Below, one piece after another: positions 7,360 to 14,591 of a DNA stretch of 14,591 nucleotides. The DNA lies in the NCBI GenBank assembly GCA_037969115.1, contig JBBKWQ010000035.1:1-14591 (forward strand), in the 5' to 3' direction. The stretch comes from JBBKWQ01 sp037969115 (GTDB taxonomy: Bacteria > Actinomycetota > Acidimicrobiia > Acidimicrobiales > Ilumatobacteraceae). Within the stretch, counting starts at the first letter, position 1; every line of letters begins with the position of its first letter. Both the position numbers and the translations under genes were made by a program. The notes under the pieces are model-generated. The model worked only from the letters and a program-made list of their open reading frames with translations. It ran no database searches and was not told where the DNA came from.

Positions 7360-8688
7360 GTGTCACCAATCGCGTCCGTCGTTCCGCTCGACCGAGCCGA
7401 ACTCGCTCGGCTCTCCGGACCAGAGATCCGTACCGAGCTGCCCGGGCCTCGCGCCCGACGGGTCATCGAACAGGACGAGCGCTTCAGCAGCCCCTCACTC
7501 ACACGGGTCTACCCGCTCGTGGTCGGCCGAGGTTCGGGAACCGTCATCGAAGACGTCGACGGGAACCACTTCCTCGACTTCAACGCAGGAATCGCCGTGA
7601 ACGCCGCAGGGCACAGCCACCCCGCAGTCAACGCTGCGATCCATGCGCAGGTCGACGACTGCCTGCACTACTGCTCGTCCGACTTCTACCACCCGGTGCA
7701 CGCTGATCTCTGCGAGCGGCTGTCACACATCGCACCGATGGACGATGCCCGCGTCTTCCTCGCGAACTCCGGAACCGAGGCCGTCGAGGGAGCGCTCAAG
7801 CTGGCACGGAGCCACACCGGACGCCCCAACGTGATCGCGTTCTACGGTGCCTTCCACGGCCGATCGCTGGGGAGCCTGTCGCTCACGTCGTCGAAAGCGA
7901 AGTACCGCAGCAGTTTCGGCATCGTCACGCCGGGGAGCTACCACGCGCCCTTTGCGTACGACGGGCCGGCCAGCATCGACGGGCTCGACGGTGCCGACTA
8001 CATCGAGCAGGTCCTGTTCCGCCGGATGACCGAACCCGACGACGTGGCGGCGATCTTCGTCGAGCCGATCCAGGGCGAGGGCGGATACATCGTGCCGCCA
8101 CCGGATTGGCTCGCGAAATTGCGCGACCTCTGTGACCGACACGGGATCCTGCTCGTGTTCGACGAGGTCCAGTCGGGCATCGGGCGAACGGGCAAGATGT
8201 GGGCCGGCCAGCACGACGGCGTGGTGCCCGACATCGTCACCGCCGGCAAGGGCCTCGCCAGTGGCCTGCCACTGGCGGCGCTGATCGCCGACGCGACGGT
8301 GATGGCATGGGAGCCGGGACGCCACGGCTCCACATTCGGCGGCAACCCGGTCGCATGCGCCGCGGCCTTCGCCACGCTCGACCTCGTCGAGAACGGCTTG
8401 GCCGACAACGCCGCCACCGTCGGCGCTCACCTTCTGGCCGGGCTCCGCACACTCCAATCGACCCACCCGGCGATCACCGATGTGCGAGGGCGTGGGCTGA
8501 TGATCGGCATCGATCTCCCCGACCACGACACCGCGGCGGTGGTCGAACGGGCGTGCTTCGAGCGAGGGCTGCTCGTGCTCACGTGCGGCCAGCGTGGTAT
8601 CCGGATGGCGCCACCCCTCGTGGTCACGCGTGAGCAGGCCGACACGGCACTCGGAATCTTCCGCGACGCATGCGAGGCTGTGGCATGA
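7360..8688 (+). CDS. Class III PLP-dependent aminotransferase (acetylornithine/4-aminobutyrate type)
   Basis: Omega-amino-acid aminotransferase (442 aa). It would move a terminal amino group to an oxo acid, leaving a semialdehyde. Motifs in order: N-terminal RVYPLVV and DVDGNHFLDFNAGIAV (66-80), phosphate-binding NSGTEA (136-141), AFHGRSLGSLSLTSS (164-178), VEPIQGEGG (234-242), the pyridine-nitrogen Asp268 in VFDEVQSGIGRTG, the PLP lysine Lys297 in TAGKGLASG and STFGGNP (324-330). Length and motifs are complete. Its stop overlaps the ALDH start as ATGA, so the two proteins are made together. The ALDH7 partner makes lysine 6-transamination to 2-aminoadipate semialdehyde the best guess; 4-aminobutyrate, 5-aminovalerate or ornithine are alternatives. 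The sequence resembles GabT/acetylornithine-type enzymes more than the actinobacterial lysine 6-aminotransferase (LAT) as I remember it. Confidence 0.93.
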   Translation: MSPIASVVPLDRAELARLSGPEIRTELPGPRARRVIEQDERFSSPSLTRVYPLVVGRGSGTVIEDVDGNHFLDFNAGIAVNAAGHSHPAVNAAIHAQVDDCLHYCSSDFYHPVHADLCERLSHIAPMDDARVFLANSGTEAVEGALKLARSHTGRPNVIAFYGAFHGRSLGSLSLTSSKAKYRSSFGIVTPGSYHAPFAYDGPASIDGLDGADYIEQVLFRRMTEPDDVAAIFVEPIQGEGGYIVPPPDWLAKLRDLCDRHGILLVFDEVQSGIGRTGKMWAGQHDGVVPDIVTAGKGLASGLPLAALIADATVMAWEPGRHGSTFGGNPVACAAAFATLDLVENGLADNAATVGAHLLAGLRTLQSTHPAITDVRGRGLMIGIDLPDHDTAAVVERACFERGLLVLTCGQRGIRMAPPLVVTREQADTALGIFRDACEAVA

Positions 8689-10208
8689 GTGCAGCACTGC
8701 CCACCACCACCGATCTCGCAGCCCGAGTCGTCGACCTGTTGAACGCCTGTGGCGCCACCCTCGCCGATGGAGACCAGCCCGCTCGGTCGCCGATCACCGG
8801 AGGCGGGCTGGGCGCAGCCGGGTCGTCGGGCGACGTCGATACTGCCGTCGAACGGGCGACTCGAGCCTTCGAGACCTGGCGCGACACGCCTGGCCCGGTG
8901 CGCGGCAACACGGTTCGGCGGCTCGGCGAACTGCTGCGCGACCACAAGGCCGATCTCGGTGAAATCGTGTCGATCGAGGCCGGCAAGATCCGGTCCGAGG
9001 GTCTCGGTGAAGTGCAGGAGATGATCGACATCTGCGACTTCGCGCTGGGTTTGTCGCGCCAGTTGCACGGTCTCACCATCGCATCGGAACGGCCAGGGCA
9101 TCGACTGATGGAGAGCTGGCACCCGATGGGTCCGGTGGGAGTGATCAGTGCCTTCAACTTCCCCGTGGCTGTGTGGTCGTGGAATGCAGCGCTGGCGCTC
9201 GTCTGTGGCAACCCGGTGATTTGGAAGCCCAGCGACAAGACGCCGCTCACGGCGCTGGCCTGTGCCGCCCTCTTCGATCGCGCCGCCGCCGATACCGACG
9301 CGCCCGACCACCTGATGCAGGTCGTGCTCGGCGGAGCCGACGTCGGTTCCGCCCTGGCGGCTCACGAGGGCGTACCCGTGTTGTCGGCGACCGGGTCGAC
9401 CGCCATGGGACGCAAGGTGGCACCTGTCGTGGCCGCCCGGTTCGGACGATCGATCCTCGAACTCGGTGGCAACAACGCGGCCATCGTCGCGCCGTCAGCC
9501 GACCTCGACATCGCGGTGCGCGGCGCCGTGTTCTCCGCCGCGGGCACCGCAGGTCAGCGCTGCACCACGTTGCGCCGGCTCATCGTGCACCGCTCGATCC
9601 ACGACCAGCTCCTCGACCGCATCGGCAAGGCATACGAGTCGCTTCCGATCGGTAATCCGCTCGACAACTCCACGCTGGTCGGTCCACTCATCGATGCCGG
9701 TTCGTTCGAACGGATGAGCGCGGCCATCGAGCAGGCGGTCGCCGCCGGCGGCTCCGTACTGGCAGGAGGTGAGCGAGCACTCGCCGACGAGGCCGCGGAC
9801 GCCTTCTACGCCCGACCGGCGCTCGTCGCGATGGACGGCCAGACCGACATCGTTCGGACCGAGACGTTCGCCCCGATCATGTACGCGATGACCTACGACG
9901 ACATCGACGAGGCGATCGCGATGCACAACGATGTGCCGCAGGGCCTCGCGTCGAGCATCTTCACCAACGATCTCCGCGAGGCAGAGCGATTCCTGTCGGC
10001 CTCCGGTAGCGACTGCGGCATCGCGAACGTCAACATCGGTCCGTCCGGCGCCGAGATCGGCGGGGCGTTTGGTGGCGAGAAAGAGACCGGCGGCGGTCGG
10101 GAATCGGGCACCGATGCGTGGAAGGGCTACATGCGCAGGTCGACCAACACGGTGAACTACTCCCGCGACATCCCGCTCGCCCAGGGCGTCACGTTCGACA
10201 TCGACTGA
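8685..10208 (+). CDS. ALDH7-family aldehyde dehydrogenase (L-aminoadipate-semialdehyde / piperideine-6-carboxylate dehydrogenase type)
   Basis: NAD(P)-dependent aldehyde dehydrogenase (507 aa). It closely resembles antiquitin (ALDH7A1) and bacterial piperideine-6-carboxylate dehydrogenases, which oxidise 2-aminoadipate semialdehyde in lysine breakdown. Seen: FNFPVAVWSWN with the oxyanion Asn158, WKPSDKTPL with cofactor-binding Lys181, the general-base Glu259 in LELGGNNA, the nucleophile Cys293 in AGQRCTT, and TETFAPI. The C-terminal block GSDCGIANVN...GAEIGGAFGGEKETGGGRESG...WKGYMRRST is diagnostic of ALDH7. The ATG at 8685 overlaps the aminotransferase stop; the ATG 15 bases upstream lies inside that gene and is less likely. 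Acts in the cytoplasm on the product of the preceding gene. Family assignment is firm; the exact substrate is inferred. Confidence 0.94.
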   Translation: MSAALPTTTDLAARVVDLLNACGATLADGDQPARSPITGGGLGAAGSSGDVDTAVERATRAFETWRDTPGPVRGNTVRRLGELLRDHKADLGEIVSIEAGKIRSEGLGEVQEMIDICDFALGLSRQLHGLTIASERPGHRLMESWHPMGPVGVISAFNFPVAVWSWNAALALVCGNPVIWKPSDKTPLTALACAALFDRAAADTDAPDHLMQVVLGGADVGSALAAHEGVPVLSATGSTAMGRKVAPVVAARFGRSILELGGNNAAIVAPSADLDIAVRGAVFSAAGTAGQRCTTLRRLIVHRSIHDQLLDRIGKAYESLPIGNPLDNSTLVGPLIDAGSFERMSAAIEQAVAAGGSVLAGGERALADEAADAFYARPALVAMDGQTDIVRTETFAPIMYAMTYDDIDEAIAMHNDVPQGLASSIFTNDLREAERFLSASGSDCGIANVNIGPSGAEIGGAFGGEKETGGGRESGTDAWKGYMRRSTNTVNYSRDIPLAQGVTFDID

Positions 10209-10219
10209 GCGCACCACAA

Positions 10220-10274
10220 CCCCCACGTTCGTCGCGATGCGGGCGGACGCAGCGAGTGCGACGAATCGTGGGGG
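10220..10274 (+). terminator. Long hairpin after the ALDH gene, probable terminator-like structure
   Basis: CCCCCACGTTCGTCGC (10220-10235) pairs with 10258-10274 over 16 base pairs, with one unpaired T at 10266. The 22-base loop holds a smaller TGCG/CGCA stem. It starts 11 bases after the ALDH stop and ends 16 bases before the proposed ligase start. There is no following U run, so it may end transcription weakly, protect the mRNA 3' end, or be a dispersed repeat. Confidence 0.5.
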
Positions 10275-10290
10275 GTGGCACACTTGGCGG

Positions 10291-11373
10291 GTGACATTGT
10301 CAGGTATACCCGTTCGTCCGCCGCTCAAACCTATGTTGGCAAAATTGTCGCGGAAACTTCCCGAAGGTGACGATTGGCTGTTCGAACCGAAGTGGGACGG
10401 CTTTCGCTGCATCGTGTTCCGAGACGGCGACGAGGTTGTTCTGATGAGCCGGAACGAGCGGCCGTTCAACCGCTACTTCCCCGAACTCGTCGAACCGCTC
10501 CGCGCCGCCCTTCCCGAACACTGTGTGGTCGACGGCGAGATCGTGCTTCCCGACGCGGACGGCAACGGACTCGATTTCGACGCGCTCCAACAGCGCATCC
10601 ACCCGGCAGCGTCGCGAGTCAACATGCTGGCCGAGCAGACCCCGACGAAGTTCGTCGCCTTCGACTTCCTCGCACTCGGCGACCGCAACCTGCTCGACAC
10701 CCCGCTCCGCGAACGTCACGCACTGCTCGAGCAACACCTCGAGCGATCCAGCGACGTGTACCTCACACCGTCGACCACCGATCGCGCCGTGGCCGAGCAA
10801 TGGTTCTCGATGTTCGAGGGCGCCGGGCTCGACGGCATCATCGCCAAGGGTCTCGACCATCCGTACACGCCCGACAAGCGCACGCTCGTGAAGGTCAAGC
10901 ACCAGCGCACCGCCGACTGCGCCGTCGCCGGATTTAGGATTCACAAGGACGGGCAAGGCGTCGGATCGCTCTTGCTCGGCCTGTTCGACGATCAGGGCGA
11001 GATGCACTCCGTGGGTGTGGCCGCCGCGTTCACAGCGAAGTACCGAGCCGAACTGCTCGCCGAGCTCGAGCCGCTCACACACGATGCGCTCGACGGTCAC
11101 CCGTGGCGCGGTTGGGCCGAGATGCAGGACGACCCCGATGCCAAACCCGGCGGCGGAAGCAGATGGAACGCGGGCAAAGATCTCTCCTGGGTCCCGATCA
11201 GGATGGGTCGGGTCGCCGAGGTCACCTTCGGCCAACTCGAGAACGGTCGATTTCGCCACGGCGTGAAGTTCCTCAACTGGCGACCAGATCGCACGCCCCA
11301 GAGCTGCCGCTACGACCAGCTCGACGTTGCGAGTCCGGTTGCCTTCGACGACTTCATCGACGCCACGGACTGA
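10291..11373 (+). CDS. ligC: ATP-dependent DNA ligase, LigC type
   Basis: Stand-alone ATP-dependent DNA ligase (360 aa) that seals nicks through a lysyl-AMP intermediate; LigC in mycobacteria is a backup repair ligase. The nucleotidyltransferase domain comes first: motif I EPKWDGFR with Lys34, DGEIVLPD (81-88), FVAFDFLALG (121-130), motif IV GLDGIIAK (179-186) and motif V LVKVKHQRTAD (199-209). An OB-fold domain follows, with the LigC-like ending SWVPIRMGRVAEV...FRHGVKFLNWRPDR. There is no polymerase, nuclease or N-terminal DNA-binding domain. The frame is open to an ATG at 10237, but that lies in the loop of the hairpin, so I chose the GTG at 10291, which gives the usual family length; the TTG at 10297 is also possible. 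No clear ribosome binding site. No Ku or primase-polymerase gene is nearby. Confidence 0.9.
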   Translation: MTLSGIPVRPPLKPMLAKLSRKLPEGDDWLFEPKWDGFRCIVFRDGDEVVLMSRNERPFNRYFPELVEPLRAALPEHCVVDGEIVLPDADGNGLDFDALQQRIHPAASRVNMLAEQTPTKFVAFDFLALGDRNLLDTPLRERHALLEQHLERSSDVYLTPSTTDRAVAEQWFSMFEGAGLDGIIAKGLDHPYTPDKRTLVKVKHQRTADCAVAGFRIHKDGQGVGSLLLGLFDDQGEMHSVGVAAAFTAKYRAELLAELEPLTHDALDGHPWRGWAEMQDDPDAKPGGGSRWNAGKDLSWVPIRMGRVAEVTFGQLENGRFRHGVKFLNWRPDRTPQSCRYDQLDVASPVAFDDFIDATD

Positions 11374-11434
11374 CCGAGGCGAGAAGCGTCGCCACGGCGC
11401 AGGTAGCAGCGCGTCGCCCGCGGTGCCGCCGAGT

Positions 11435-13309
11435 TCAGCCGGCCGCTGCGGTCGTGGTGGTTGCCGTGTCGGCCGGGTCGACGATCACCGTCACCTGCGG
11501 GCTCGCTCCCGGCGCCACGGTGGTCGTGGTGGATCCGGTGGTGTCGATGACCGTGCCGTCGGCCGCTGTCACGGTGAACTGGGCCGTGGCAGGCGAGAAG
11601 ATTCCGGTGGCCGTCTGGCCGCTCACGCGCATCGTCCACACGCCGGGCACGTTGAACGGAATGCCGTTCACCACCTCGCGGTACGCAGTACCGGCGGTGA
11701 CCAACGGAATCGGCTGCTGGATGCCGATGGCCCCCGTCACGCCTTCGGGCGGGAGGAACTCGACCAGCACGTTGCTGATGCCGTCTTGAGGCTTCTCGAT
11801 CTCGACGAGGAGCGCATTCAGACCGACCTGCGACGGTCCGATCGACACGGTGATGTCGAATCCGGTCGGTGCGTCGACGAACGGCTGCACCACGACGTAG
11901 TCGGCCCGCTCGAAGGGTTCTACCTTCCCAGGCTCGAGGGCGAGCAGCCACGCACTCGAGGCCATGACCACCACGCCGATCGCCGCCTCGGCCGTGAACG
12001 CGCGCCGGAAACGATTGGCCAAGGGGATGGTCATCTCTGACGCCCGGTCGAGTCGCGCCGCGACCATCTGGCGGACGGTGAGCGCCACGAACAACATCGC
12101 GACGACCAACAACGTCTTCAGCAGCATCACGCGGCCGTGCGTGCTCGTGAAGATGTCGGTCCCCACCAGGCGGAACACCTGAATCACACCCGTGACCGCC
12201 ACCACGAGCATGGCAGGAACCGAGATCCGGCTGTATGCGCGCACGGCGTGAACGAGGTCTTCCTCACCGGGGCCGGCCAGCACGACACGGGCGACCAGCG
12301 TGAGCCCACCGAACCACACGGCAACCGACAGTGCGTGGCCGATGCCGGCGAACACGCCGATGAAGGCGTAGTCGCCGGTGGTTCGGCTGAGTCCGATCAT
12401 CACAACGGCCAGCGCCGGCACGCCGAACGCACCGAGTTGAGTGGTCGGGTCGATCACACGCTCGGGCCGGACCACGACCCAGCCGGTGGCGACCACCAAC
12501 ACCAACCGGGCGATCGCGGCATACCCGGGCGCGCCGAGATCGGCCAGGTCGAACCACGCCGACGGGCTCATCGAGGCGCCGAGCGATCGCCCGGTCGAGT
12601 CGGACGTGAGTGCGACGACGAAGATCAGCGAGCCCACCAACGAGAGCAACCAGGTCGACCGCAAGAAGCGGACGGTGATGACGTACTCGGGGCCTTCGGG
12701 CCATCCGACGCCAATCAGGACCAGCGCCCCGAACACCACCATCATGCCAAGGGTGGACATGAGACGTCCGAGCCAGACCGCTCCTCCCGCAGAGCCCTCT
12801 TGTGTGGTGCTCGTCTCGCCGATGACGACGGGGGCGATGGTCACGGCCGCCGCGGGGTCAACCGTGGCGGTGGGGTCGGTCGTCTCGGTTTCGGCCGCCT
12901 CGTTCTGGACGACGAACGTGGTGGTCGCCGTGGCGATGGCCAGGCCGTCGCCATCGGACAACGTCCAGGTGAGCACGCACGACCCCTTCGGGAACGGCGT
13001 GGGAACCGGGACCGTGAACGACTGATCGTTGTCGCCGAGGACCGGCTCGCCCAGGGTTTGCGCCTGCGTGTCGCAGCCGACGTTCGCAGCGAACGTGTTG
13101 CTACTGCTGATCGTGCGGGAGAACTCGAACACCAGCTCCGCGGGCGAGGTGGCCAGCGTCGCGCCGTCAGCCGGGACCTGCGAGATCAGCGAGTTGACCT
13201 CGTCGGACTGCGCAGCCGCCGAGCCGACGGGCGCCAGCACAGCGAGCACCGCCGCGACGACGGCGAGCACGAATCGAACGAGGGCGACTCGGCGACGACG
13301 CGGACGCAT
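11435..13309 (-). CDS. CopC-like/CopD fusion membrane protein with C-terminal YtkA/FixH-like domain
   Basis: Membrane protein of 624 aa. It has a signal peptide (RPRRRR then a hydrophobic run, cleavage near AAAQ, residue 34). A CopC-like beta domain follows (about 35-135: VPADGATLATSPAELVFEF...FPKGSCVLTWTLSDGDG), then a Thr-rich linker. The CopD domain has about eight helices (about 178-458) with HALSVAVWFGGL at 325-336 and AYSRISVPAMLVVAVTGVIQ at 358-377. A second beta domain (about 470-582: SIGPSQVGLNALLVEI...VPGVWTMRV) precedes a Thr/Ala tail. CopCD proteins are linked to copper handling, but this CopC part has no histidine at all; the only ones are 325, 354 and 391. Cys79 and Cys111 might form a disulfide. 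I chose the ATG at 13309; a leaderless GTG at 13339 is an alternative, and the frame is open to 13438. Convergent with the ligase, divergent from dnaX. Confidence 0.85.
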   Translation of the reverse strand: MRPRRRRVALVRFVLAVVAAVLAVLAPVGSAAAQSDEVNSLISQVPADGATLATSPAELVFEFSRTISSSNTFAANVGCDTQAQTLGEPVLGDNDQSFTVPVPTPFPKGSCVLTWTLSDGDGLAIATATTTFVVQNEAAETETTDPTATVDPAAAVTIAPVVIGETSTTQEGSAGGAVWLGRLMSTLGMMVVFGALVLIGVGWPEGPEYVITVRFLRSTWLLSLVGSLIFVVALTSDSTGRSLGASMSPSAWFDLADLGAPGYAAIARLVLVVATGWVVVRPERVIDPTTQLGAFGVPALAVVMIGLSRTTGDYAFIGVFAGIGHALSVAVWFGGLTLVARVVLAGPGEEDLVHAVRAYSRISVPAMLVVAVTGVIQVFRLVGTDIFTSTHGRVMLLKTLLVVAMLFVALTVRQMVAARLDRASEMTIPLANRFRRAFTAEAAIGVVVMASSAWLLALEPGKVEPFERADYVVVQPFVDAPTGFDITVSIGPSQVGLNALLVEIEKPQDGISNVLVEFLPPEGVTGAIGIQQPIPLVTAGTAYREVVNGIPFNVPGVWTMRVSGQTATGIFSPATAQFTVTAADGTVIDTTGSTTTTVAPGASPQVTVIVDPADTATTTTAAAG

Positions 13310-13347
13310 CGCAGTGGGAACAAGGGTTCGGACATTCACCGCAGACC

Positions 13348-13353
13348 ACGGTA
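13348..13353 (-). promoter_or_regulatory. Candidate -10 box upstream of the CopCD-like gene
   Basis: On the minus strand TACCGT (13353-13348) fits TANNNT. It sits 8 bases before the GTG at 13339, the spacing of a leaderless or near-leaderless start, and 38 bases before the ATG at 13309. No Shine-Dalgarno precedes either start. No -35 box was recognised. Confidence 0.3.
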
Positions 13354-13414
13354 GCCAGGCAGAGGTCGTCCCCTCGACATCCATCACCAGATCGCGCCGG
13401 CCACACCCCATCGC

Positions 13415-13420
13415 TAGGCT
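13415..13420 (+). promoter_or_regulatory. Candidate -10 box for leaderless dnaX transcription
   Basis: TAGGCT fits TANNNT and ends 8 bases before the dnaX ATG at 13429, so the transcript would begin within a few bases of the start codon. The intervening bases (cgccatca) contain no Shine-Dalgarno, which agrees with leaderless translation, a common mode in Actinobacteria. Confidence 0.4.
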
Positions 13421-13428
13421 CGCCATCA

Positions 13429-14591
13429 ATGGCAACACAGTCGCTCTACCGCCGATACCGCCCGCGCACCTTCAGCGAACTCAAGGGCCAGGACCACGTC
13501 GTTCGAGCGCTCCGCGACGCCGTCGCCAACGGGCGCGAGGGACAGGCCTACCTCTTCTCGGGCCCACGAGGCACGGGAAAGACCACGTCAGCTCGCGTCC
13601 TCGCCAAGGTCTTGAATTGCGACAACCCGCACGAGGGTGAACCGTGCTGCGAATGCGATTCATGTGTGGCGGTGGAACGGGGCACCAGCTACGACGTCCA
13701 CGAACTCGACGCAGCCAGCAACAACGGCGTCGACGCAATCCGTGATCTCGTCGAGAAGGCTTCGCTCGGCACGCCGGGTCGACACAAGGTCTACATCCTC
13801 GACGAGGTCCACATGCTGTCGAAGGCCGCTGAAGCCGCCTTACTGAAGACACTCGAGGAGCCACCACCGCACGTCGTGTTCGTGCTGGCCACGACCGATC
13901 CGCAGAAGATGAGCGACACCATCCGGTCGCGCACGCAGCACCTCCAGTTCCATCTGCTGCCGGCCGACGTGCTGGCCGAACACACGCGATGGGTCGCCGC
14001 CGATGCCGGCATCGAGCTCTCCGACGAGGCCTACGACGTCGTCCTCAGCCAGGGTGGCGGCTCGGCGCGCGACACTCTCTCGGCGCTCGAGCTCATGGCA
14101 TCCACGGGCGGCGACGTGTCGGACCTGATCGATCTCGACGAGTTCGTCGCGTCGATGGTCGATCGCGATCCCGGCCGCGTCCTCGCCGCGATGGCCCAAG
14201 CCATCGGCCTGGGCCGTGACCCGCGCACGCTCACCGAAGAGCTCATCCGCCACCTACGGAACGGTTTCCTCGCGCTCATGGCGCCCGAGCTCGTGCAGCT
14301 CCCCCACCACCGCGTCGACGAGATCGCAGCACAGGCACAACAGCTCGGACCGGCCGCACTGGTGCGCGCCATCGAACGGCTCGGATCGGCGCTCGTCGAC
14401 ATGCGACACGCACCCGATCCGCGCATTCTGGTCGAGGTCGCTCTCGTGCAGCTCACGCGTGACGACACTGCGAGTGACGTCGACGCACTGCTCGCCCGTG
14501 TTCAGCGTCTCGAACACGCGATGAAACACGGAGGCGGCGCTGCGGGAGCGACGGCCGCGGGCACCACCGGCGCCCCGACCGACCCCAACAC
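13429..14591 (+). CDS. dnaX: DNA polymerase III subunit gamma/tau (3' part outside window)
   Basis: The first 387 residues of the clamp-loader ATPase that loads the sliding clamp and organises the replisome. Seen: the N-terminal SLYRRYRPRTFSELKGQ, Walker A GPRGTGKT (45-52), zinc-binding C-x8-C-x2-C-x2-C at Cys64, 73, 76 and 79, and DAASNNGVD (94-102). Then come Walker B VYILDEVHML (121-130), LLKTLEEPPPHVVFVLATT, and SRT at 167-169 with the conserved arginine; Thr in place of Cys is usual in Actinobacteria. The clamp-loader lid and collar domains follow. From about residue 376 a Gly/Ala/Thr-rich stretch begins the linker towards the tau part, and the window ends there. The ATG at 13429 is the only start fitting the conserved N-terminus; it has no ribosome binding site. 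Divergent from the CopCD-like gene. Confidence 0.97.
   Translation, partial: MATQSLYRRYRPRTFSELKGQDHVVRALRDAVANGREGQAYLFSGPRGTGKTTSARVLAKVLNCDNPHEGEPCCECDSCVAVERGTSYDVHELDAASNNGVDAIRDLVEKASLGTPGRHKVYILDEVHMLSKAAEAALLKTLEEPPPHVVFVLATTDPQKMSDTIRSRTQHLQFHLLPADVLAEHTRWVAADAGIELSDEAYDVVLSQGGGSARDTLSALELMASTGGDVSDLIDLDEFVASMVDRDPGRVLAAMAQAIGLGRDPRTLTEELIRHLRNGFLALMAPELVQLPHHRVDEIAAQAQQLGPAALVRAIERLGSALVDMRHAPDPRILVEVALVQLTRDDTASDVDALLARVQRLEHAMKHGGGAAGATAAGTTGAPTDPN

Noticed and set aside
7723..8697. 324-residue minus-strand frame opposite the aminotransferase
   Set aside because: Arg/Asp/His-rich shadow sequence; the plus-strand frame carries all PLP-enzyme motifs.
11374..11434. Terminator between the convergent ligase and CopCD-like genes
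   Set aside because: Only a 5-base stem (GGCGA/TCGCC, 11378-11393) is visible with no U tract; too weak to call in this G/C-rich DNA. Nothing else is seen in these 61 bases.
12137..13354. 405-residue plus-strand frame opposite the CopCD-like gene
   Set aside because: Extremely Arg/His/Asp-rich with no domain; the minus strand shows a signal peptide, helices and CopD motifs.
13310..13428. Possible SRP (4.5S) RNA or tRNA near dnaX, as often found in bacteria
   Set aside because: The gap is 119 bases and contains neither the conserved SRP loop sequence nor a cloverleaf or T-loop pattern.

Overview
The window is high-GC actinobacterial chromosome. Evidence: frequent GTG starts, G/C-ending codons, a LigC-type ATP-dependent ligase, and a DnaX with the actinobacterial 'SRT' form of the SRC motif. 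A Thr/Ala-rich protein tail and a start without a ribosome binding site would suit a marine Acidimicrobiia (Ilumatobacter-like) lineage. That placement is inference, and no rRNA or other marker is present to confirm it. I see no tRNA, rRNA, CRISPR array, transposase, phage gene or attachment site. No gap between genes exceeds 200 bases, so coding density is very high.

Layout. (1) Bases 1-5093, minus strand: an oligopeptide/dipeptide ABC importer operon read from right to left. It encodes a substrate-binding protein anchored by a C-terminal membrane helix, two permeases (OppB- and OppC-like) and two ATPases (OppD-like, then OppF-like cut by the window edge). Junctions are tight: 11 bases, a 4-base ATGA overlap, 4 bases, and an 8-base overlap. 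(2) Bases 5288-7198, minus strand: a cytoplasmic prolyl-oligopeptidase-family (S9) serine peptidase, 194 bases upstream of the importer. (3) Bases 7199-7359: a 161-base divergent control region with candidate promoters both ways and a 19-base dyad. (4) Bases 7360-10208, plus strand: a class III aminotransferase and an ALDH7 (aminoadipate-semialdehyde type) dehydrogenase joined by an ATGA overlap, followed by a long hairpin. (5) Bases 10291-11373, plus strand: a LigC-type ATP-dependent DNA ligase. (6) Bases 11435-13309, minus strand: a CopC-like/CopD/C-terminal beta-domain fusion whose CopC part has no histidine. (7) From 13429, plus strand, running off the window: dnaX, divergent from the CopCD-like gene and apparently leaderless.

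Regions 1-4 make sense together as a nitrogen/carbon scavenging unit: import peptides, cleave them in the cytoplasm, transaminate a terminal amino group (lysine is the best guess, from the ALDH7 partner) and oxidise the semialdehyde. This is inferred from gene order and families; no regulator gene is present in the window. Regions 5-7 look like ordinary housekeeping or membrane genes. I did not find a clearly new multi-gene system. The least ordinary items are the histidine-free CopC-like domain, the helix-anchored binding protein, the large hairpin at 10220-10274 and the aminotransferase-ALDH7 pairing.
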